A stretch of 64,000 bases of DNA from positions 7,560,666 through 7,624,665 of the forward strand of contig NC_048557.2 in the NCBI RefSeq assembly GCF_902806685.2, in the 5' to 3' direction. Both the position numbers and the translations under genes were made by a program. Below the pieces are notes generated by a model. That model saw only the letters and a program-made list of their open reading frames with translations, did not search any database and was not told where the DNA came from. The stretch is from Maniola hyperantus (taxonomy: Eukaryota > Arthropoda > Insecta > Lepidoptera > Nymphalidae). Positions 57,287-64,000 of the stretch are shown piece by piece; position 1 is the stretch's first letter, and every line of letters starts with the position of its first letter.

Positions 57287-59434
57287 CTATAATATCAAAA
57301 ACTTGTTCATATCCACTTCACACCGTTTTTCATACAAGGGATTCCACCACTTTCTAAAATGATCATAACTAACTTTTTGCACAAGACGCGCGGGGTTATT
57401 GAGGAGTTCACATAAAACACACGGATCCATTCCAGGGGCTTTAACAATGCTGTAATGATTTCTCCAGCGGAAGAAATCGTAGTATTTTTCTCTGTTCTTG
57501 ATTGACTCATACATTGTAGCAACTAGAGCTTCTACTGTGGTGTTGCGGACATCTAGATAGGAGCCGGGTGGGAGATATCTAAAAATGAGAATACCTAAAT
57601 TCGGATCAAGGAAACCAATCACGGCTAACATTATCGCTATACCTACTTAGTCTAAAGTTCATCGTCCATCTCAATGGGAGCCAGTTGCCAAGCTGGTCTG
57701 AGTTTGCAAACAAGATAATTATAACAGTAGTACGAATAGGTACGTCAGTCAAGTATCTTTTGGAGAAGGTTTCTATAAACGCCATCCATGAGGAGCGTGT
57801 CAAGTGATCTTCAAATGTGACTCTTTGATGCTAATCAAAAAAAGAAAAGTAAAGAGCTTTTAAATACCTCAAGTTAAGGTTAGGACTTAAGTCTAAAAAC
57901 CGAAGTTTCAAATTGAAGTCGTATTAATGTCGTCCCTGCTTCTAGTCAAGCTTAGCGTTAAGTTGGAGAGGCAAGTGAAATATTAGTCCTGTTTAACATG
58001 GCCAGTATTCTTACCTTTTGTACGAAACTCCACCGTACACAATAGGAACTGCATTATTTTTATACGCATTCAGAACTATATCCGTAATGTAATCGTACGC
58101 AATAGAGTCCTCAAACGCCAAATAGAAATAGTAATTCTTCCTCAGCCTCCAAAAACAAGGGTTCATGTTCTTCCTCTTGCATTGCTTCGGCCCACATTTA
58201 CCAAATATGTCTATTGTTAAGTTATATTTCTTTAAACTACTTTGCATACTTTGGATGAGGTGTTCTCGACGACTTCTAGTGCTACATTTGTCCATGAAGA
58301 TTACAGCAGCCTTTGATTTGGAGGCGAGTTGTGTTTTTATGGCATCATCTATAGGCTTCATGTTGTAATTCCATTGAAAGTGACTGCCGAGCTCTTGATA
58401 GTGGGTATTGTAAATGGTAATAAATCGGTATGAGATTGTGGAATCATATCTGGAATAAGAATTATTCATAGCTGATACCCACGATTTTGTCACCGCGCAT
58501 TTAAGTTTTTTAAGAAAGTTCCGTGGAATCTTTGTTTTTCAGGGTTATCCCAGAAAAACAAAGACTTTCCATGGAATTTTCATATGCCCGTTCTTAGCCT
58601 CTTGTAAGTATTGTAATGATGTAAGTTATTTCGTTGCCTCTTTAATTTAGCGATTTCGGCGCGAGAAAGTAATAGACAGACAGAGTTACTTTCGCGTTTA
58701 TAATATTAGTAGGTAGATATGAATGTTAAACGTCATGTTCAATAAAAGTTATTCACATAACAGAAGGTAGAAGGGTAGGTAAGTAATAAATTACAAGGAA
58801 AACACAATTTTAACACAATCGAAATGTGAAATAAAACCTTTCACAGATAGGTAAAATGGACTGTGATTTGGACTTTTCTACAAAATGTTAACTTGGAAAC
58901 GTGACGAGGTATGTACCTAACGTTTTCTCTTTTATATCTAAGTACTTTCCTGTTTTAAAAATATTTCTAGGTAGACGCTAAATTAGCAAATTTGACAAAA
59001 ACATACCTGTAGGACCAAGTCCAATTAAAGAAATCATCGTATAGAGGATTACAAACTGGATAATTATCCGATGAGTCAGTCGCCACGAACATATATTTTT
59101 GAGTAGAACTCCTCACATCTGGCAAAGGCTGAGTTTCTTCACTGACATCTTGCACATTGAAAAGAATCACATCGAAATATCTCAGATCACCTAAAAGATT
59201 TTTGTTTGAAGTTAAGTAACAATTGATGAACTTGCACTTGTTTTTAATGAAATACTTCTGCCCTTCGTCTGTGAGACCGTTGATCTTAGTCCATGATAGA
59301 ATATGCTTCATATCAGCCACAAAGCGGTCTACTCTCGTAATTGTAATTTTTTTGTATGATTTCTTCATTGCTAAATATGTAACGATTATGAATATAATAA
59401 CATGGGCTTTCACATATTTAAATAATCGCGTCAT
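57287..59434 (-). CDS. GT10 alpha-1,3-fucosyltransferase-like protein, 384 aa, three exons
   Basis: Exons 59434-59007, 58449-58015 and 57578-57287, GT-AG with phases agreeing (1155 nt). The family transfers fucose from GDP-fucose to N-acetylglucosamine of glycans in the Golgi. A short N-terminal membrane anchor (about residues 10-23, VIIFIIVTYLA) gives the usual type II layout. YFDVILFNVQDV and a CSTRSRREHLIQ segment fit the N-lobe and the donor-phosphate Arg region. DIFGKCG and YYFYLAFEDS follow, then DYITDIVLNAY, VPIVYGG, PPGSYLDV and a terminal FRWRNHY segment. Three donor-site positions differ from the family consensus FEN...DYVTEK: D257 for Asn, D266 for Glu, I267 for Lys. Several N-glycosylation sequons are visible. 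It could be an altered-specificity or inactive paralogue (inference). Confidence 0.9.
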
Positions 59435-59983
59435 ATTGTAACTAAGTAATTATGTCTTTCATCATAATAGGTATTCAGTTAGCTTTCATTACAAATCAAC
59501 AAGTGCCAAACGCAGGCCACATTTTCTTTGTCTGAGGTGAAAATATTATGCTTCCAGATTTACAAACATTTTGCTTTTAAGAATTTTTTGATGATAATAT
59601 AAACATCATTGTTTCTGTTCGCATTGTGTTAAAATGTCGTTTTATACTAGATACCTAACCACCTTTAAATGTTAAGTTTGGTTAATTTGTAAAAGGAAAC
59701 ATTTCTTTACTATTGACTGAGATATGGATAGGTAGTTCAGACAGTCTTTTAGAATCTTTCTTTTGCTGTATTAGATTCGACTTATGAGATCATGAGGAGT
59801 GTGATGGAAACACATAATTCAGGAGAACATACTGTATTCATAAATGAAAAAAATCTATTGAAAAATAATAAAATTATCTATGGATAAATAAGTTAACAAT
59901 AAAGTATTGACGACATAGCTTTTAATAAGTATGTAGATATTGGGTTAAATCGTATGTACTATAATTTCGCGAGCATGTGCCTC

Positions 59984-60057
59984 GGCGCCGTGGCTTAGTT
60001 GGTTAAAGCGCCTGTCTAGTAAACAGGAGATCGTGAGTTCGAATCTCGCCGGGGCCT
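59984..60057 (+). tRNA. tRNA-Thr (anticodon AGU)
   Basis: 74 nt. A box TGGCTTAGTTGGTTAAAGCG. Anticodon stem CCTGT/ACAGG with loop CTAGTAA (anticodon 60018-60020). T-arm GTGAG TTCGAAT CTCGC. The acceptor GGCGCCG/CGGGGCC has one G-G mismatch at the fourth pair. A T6 run soon after (about 60071) fits a Pol III stop. No intron. Confidence 0.93.
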
Positions 60058-61145
60058 TGTGTAGAGATATTATTTTTTAGTGTAACGTAAATTTTCAGTA
60101 CTTACGTAAACTTTTAGTTTACCTAAAACTTCTTTTAAAGTAGGTACTTAGTAATTTTTACAGTAGTAATTATCTTAAACTGAATAAAATATTCAAATAA
60201 GTAGATATTTTATTCAGTTTAAAAAAACGCTACGCTGTACCACATGCTATTAGATAATATATTTCACTGGCTGTGCCTGATCTATAAAAATTGAATGAAG
60301 TTCATTCAATATCTATGAATGAACATATAAATATAAATTTTACTAGAAATAATTATTATAGATTACATTTTAAAAAGATACAAAGTTAATTAATTAATAA
60401 TTTAAACTAAAACTAAAACCTTAAAAAATATAATATTATAACTTAAATATATTATTAAAAGGAGTCCCTTTAGGCAAGGTTCCGAAAATAAATATAAATT
60501 ATAGTTATAATGCAATAACTTTCTAATAGGTTCCTACATCAATTTACACTTGCATTGCGTAGGTATCCGTACCTACCTACCTACCTAATTTCGGAACTCT
60601 ACGAAAAGTATTTGAAAAGTAATACCATTCGTAATAATAACGAGTAAATAAGAAATTACGAAATATATGTATTCATACAGTACGAGTATGTATGTGTACA
60701 ACTACGAGGACATTAATTAATTCCATGGTTAAATTATTTCCCCCATTTTCGTTAGGTAGGTATATAAACAATCTGTTTTAAAACCATATTACAGAAATGC
60801 TAAATTAAGCAGGTCCTGTTATCCCATCCATAATGATATCGGGATCCACAAGCACGGATTAAAAGTTTAAATTATTTTATCAGAGTAAAACGTACGATAG
60901 TAGGCAACGTGCTCGGACATTGTCGATGTTTTGGGCTCAGTTTAATGAAAGTTTAAGCTCAGTGTTGACATTTATAGGCCGTTAAATATTTATGGGATGA
61001 TCCTTTGCGAATATGTTCATATGAAGAGGCATTGTAGGTCTATCTAACGGTAGTATAGATAGGTTATTAATAAGTAATAGATTTACTTAAATCAACAGAT
61101 TTTTTTCACGAGACTCATTGACGTTATTTAGCCTCATCAGGCTTC
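60058..61145. other. AT-rich intergenic stretch
   Basis: A 16-bp-arm palindrome AACTGAATAAAATATT ... ATATTTTATTCAGTTT lies at about 60179-60222. GTACCTACCTACCTACC simple repeats occur near 60570. No gene is seen. Confidence 0.45.
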
Positions 61146-61245
61146 AGTCCAGGCTTGGAAATGTAGCCAGTATTCTTGGCACAATTCCACGCGGGCATGA
61201 TTTATACAGTTATTAGATAAGGCTAGCTTTAAATTTAATTGTGAC
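61146..61245 (+). pseudogene. 5'-truncated relative of the 13598-16767 retrotransposon
   Basis: GCCAGTATTCTTGGCACAAT, TTCCACGCGGGCATGATTTA and TTAGATAAGGCTAGCTTTAA match the last codons, stop and 3' region of the intact element (16661-16755). There is no poly(A) at the same place; the flanking sequence continues differently. Confidence 0.85.
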
Positions 61246-61464
61246 ATTTTCAATAAGAAAATCAACAAGCAAAAGTTATTTTTACTAAGTAGGTGTAAAA
61301 TAATCTAAAGTGACCTAATCAAAAATGACCAATGATCAATTTTTCTCAAAGTGTATCAAAATCAGTTAAAAGTAGTAAATATTTGAGGAAAATGGTAACA
61401 GCCATATAATTATTATTTACCTACATTCAAAAATCCTGAGTACCTAATTAATTTAATTGTTATA

Positions 61465-61645
61465 GATTTTAGGTACGCAAAGAATGTCTTAGTTTAAGTT
61501 TTACTATTTAGAAGTTCTAGTTAAGCATGTTGAGTTAGCCTGTAAGTGAGTATACATTGATAGTCCTAAGTTTATATAAGTCGTCATAATTAGTTTTCTT
61601 TGTATACCGTTGGCTTCCTATTAAATAAAATAAAATAAAAAGTCC
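61465..61645 (+). repeat. Possible LINE 3' tail
   Basis: It ends in GGCTTCCTATTAAATAAAAT followed by (AAAAT)n, a typical non-LTR tail. It might be the 3' region of the truncated copy at 61146, but nothing links the two firmly. Confidence 0.35.
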
Positions 61646-62237
61646 TCTAATCCCAAACTATGATTTATACGTTACAGTTTACTTTTGGTTGCAAAAAATG
61701 TCTTTTAGTCGTTCTTTATCAAAACTCAACGATATAAAGTTTTAAGAAGTTTAAGAAATTAATAAGCACTTACCTAAGTATATAATATTTTTTGTCATAA
61801 TTTTAATTAGGTACTAAGTAAGTATATTTTGATATTTTTAATTACTTCCGTAATAATGAGATAACGGCATTTACTGAAAGAAAGGGACATTTGTATGACT
61901 GGAGATAAAACCAGATACGTAAGACTGTAAGAAAAATCCTATAGAATAACTAACTCATCTTGAATTCGTACCTGCCTACGACAGTTATAGATTCACAAAG
62001 GAGCCAGCTAATTGTTATGCTAAGTGCGCTCTGTTCCATAAGTCCAGTTTTTGCCAGATTCCCGACCAAATCTAAATTTCTAATCGCCTCTGCGCCTTTA
62101 TGGTGCTAATCTTGCTTTGCTTCTTGCGAAACTTGAGATTTCGCTTGACGAAGGAGTCCTTAATTTTTAATCACTGCTTAACGTAAGTATTCATCTTTGT
62201 CGCACAACAGAAAACTGCTGTTTTAATCAAAACAATA

Positions 62238-62580
62238 GAAAAACCGGCCAAGTGCGAGTACGGCTCGCGCATCGAGGGTTCCGTACGACATCCGTGTTTT
62301 TTCGACATTATGCACGATAATTCAAAAACCATGATGCATAAAAATAAATAAAAATCTGTTTTAGAATGCACAAGTAAAGCCCTTTCATTTGATACAACTT
62401 TAATATCATAGTTATCTTATTTCAAAAATTTAAAATACTAATTTTTTGTTCATTAAATTTTTTTTGTGTGTGATGTAACCACAAATTCACAGTTTTCAGA
62501 TTTTTCCCCTAATGTCTGCTATAAGACCTACCTACCCTGAAGTACCCTGTAGGTTTCTTGACAGACCGACAGACAGACAA
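62238..62580 (+). repeat. Family C repeat, shortened at right
   Basis: AACCGGCCAAGTGCGAGTAC, GAGGGTTCCGTACGACATCC, ATGCATAAAAATAAATAAAA and ACCCTGTAGGTTTCTTGACA follow family C order. The right terminal repeat is missing. Confidence 0.65.
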
Positions 62581-62789
62581 ACTTATTTAAACTAATAAGT
62601 ATACCTACTTATAAATAAAGTTAGCTTTAAATTACCAATTAATCTGTCATCAAAAAAAGTTAAGTTATACTTAGTCAAAGAAGTATATACTTAAACGAAA
62701 CTTTGCAGTGAGTAAAGAGTATGAAAACTAATTTTCTGGTTGAACTTCCGGGAACTGCATTTGAAGGTAAACAGCCGGTGCCATTAAAC

Positions 62790-63080
62790 ATTTCCTCGAG
62801 ACGCCTCACTGTAACTACCTACTTACTTTGTGCTTACGGCTTTTATTTCGGCTGTCAAAATGACGTCATTGCGATGTTAATGAGACATGGTTCCAGTGCA
62901 ATAGCAATTTGCGGGACTTATAGGTCTAGTACGCGACAGGTCGACATGGCAATCGGGGAGGGAACGCCCCGCACACCCGCACAGCTCCCGCGCTAACCCG
63001 GTACGGGCGAGCGCGGGTGACGTGGGGGTGTTCGGAGTCCCCCCCACCCCTCCCCCCCAGCCCTCCCCCCCTCATACATC
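62790..63080. repeat. GC-rich repeat with long C-runs
   Basis: It contains CAATAGCAATTTGCGGGACT (complement of the 4310 and 55075 repeats), then GGCAATCGGGGAGGGAACGC and poly-C stretches. It resembles 6180-6300. The 91-codon open frame across it (62721-62996) is accidental in my view. Confidence 0.5.
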
Positions 63081-63123
63081 ATGTTCAAAAATATACCTCC
63101 TACTTTATGTAATAAATTAATAA

Positions 63124-63375
63124 TAGCCGTAATAGCCTAGTGGTTAAGAAGTCCGTCTGCTATTCATGAGGTCGGGGGTTTGATTCCCGGGCACGTGGCT
63201 CTAACTTTTCGGAGTTATTTATATGCGTTTTAAGCAATTAAATTATCACTTACTTTAACAGTAAAGGAAAACATCAATAAGAAACTTCGTGCATGCATGA
63301 GAGTTTTCCATAATGTTCTCCGAACTGTGTGTGAACTGCCCATCGGTGCGGCCAGCGTGGTGACCTATGCCCGAA
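63124..63375 (+). mobile_element. tRNA-derived SINE
   Basis: Head TAGCCTAGTGGTTAAGAAGT with a B box GGGTTTGATTCCCGGGC. The body carries CATGCATGAGAGTTTTCCAT and GGCCAGCGTGGTGACCTATG. A partial duplicate of the end (TTGGCCAGCGTGGTGAACTA) is at about 63441. Same family as 26372-26626. Confidence 0.65.
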
Positions 63376-64000
63376 CACTACTAAATCTGAGCGGAGACGA
63401 ATTACTGCATATTTGTTGAAAATTCAGTTTAAATCCGCACTTGGCCAGCGTGGTGAACTATGCCCGAACCCTTCTCTCTAAAATCTCTAAAAAGCCTATT
63501 ATACAGATTCAAGTTCTTCTAATCTCTAAAAAGCCTATTATACAGATTCAAGTTTCTAACAATGGGTACATACAGCGTAGATTTTAATTTTCTGGCTTAC
63601 ATTCGATAATGTTAAATGAAATTCAGTCTGTAAGTATAAGTCAAATCCAGATAATTTAATCTAAATCTATTTATTTTAACTCGATTACCTACTCGTACAA
63701 CATGGCTCCCTATACACACAAATTGAGAAAAATAAATCAAATGAACTCGCAAACTGAAGATGGCAAGGAAAGAAGGTAAATTTTCTCAGTTTAAAATGGA
63801 ATAGTCGAGAAAAAGTAATCCACTTCGCCAACGGCACGGCGGTACTGCCTTGACAATGAATAAACATGTTTACAGAAGACCAACTCAGTCTGACGTCAGT
63901 TAGTCTGACGACATCACCAAGCTTGCGGAAAAAACTTGGAGGAGGCTCGCCCAGTACCGGGACGAACGTGAGGAGGCCTATTATTATTATTATTTATTTA

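Noticed and set aside
62721..62996. 91-codon open frame as a gene
   Set aside because: It runs through repeat DNA found at 4310, 55075 and 6180, has no recognisable motif, and has no splice partners.
1..64000. A novel multi-gene defence or biosynthetic cluster
   Set aside because: The host genes are separate, well-spaced single genes on both strands, with no shared pathway and no operon-like structure.

Overview
The window looks like a stretch of a lepidopteran (moth or butterfly) nuclear genome. It is AT-rich and its genes are split into small exons with GT-AG introns. It is packed with short interspersed repeats of a kind I know from Lepidoptera, for example those starting near the phrase acttcgtccgcgtgga. 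No bacterial or plasmid features are present.

Layout: (1) 435-2014, minus: a five-exon HARBI1-like Harbinger transposase gene with an open frame. (2) 2015-5832: repeats and AT-rich DNA. (3) 5833-5995, plus: a U1 snRNA gene with one base change in the loop that binds U1-70K. (4) 6517-13306, minus: Paf1, subunit of the Paf1 transcription-elongation complex, ten exons, 574 aa, with a long Ser/Arg-rich tail. (5) 13598-16767, plus: a non-LTR retrotransposon with an intact 942-aa reverse transcriptase/nuclease frame, flanked by an 11-bp target duplication. (6) 17890-37631, plus: Nap1, a histone chaperone. Two alternative last exons give either an acidic end or a CaaX end. Its large introns hold SINEs, hairpin MITEs and LINE fragments. 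(7) 37632-44148: repeats and hairpin elements. (8) 44149-54673, minus: a TCP11L1-like gene, nine exons, 491 aa, with decayed tandem copies of exon 5 and of the last exon. (9) 57287-59434, minus: a GT10 alpha-1,3-fucosyltransferase-like gene, three exons, 384 aa, with unusual residues in the donor-binding motif. (10) 59984-60057, plus: tRNA-Thr(AGU). (11) 60058-64000: repeats, including a 5'-truncated relative of the 13.6-kb retrotransposon and tRNA-derived SINEs.

The host genes are housekeeping genes and do not form a pathway, although Paf1, Nap1 and U1 all act in transcription, chromatin or splicing. All five multi-exon models were built by hand from splice signals. Phase is kept across every junction, and each total length is a multiple of three. 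I found no clear novel multi-gene system. The best leads are the TCP11L1 exon duplications, the Nap1 CaaX switch, the divergent fucosyltransferase, the retrotransposon, and the transposon and minisatellite placed at Paf1 splice sites.
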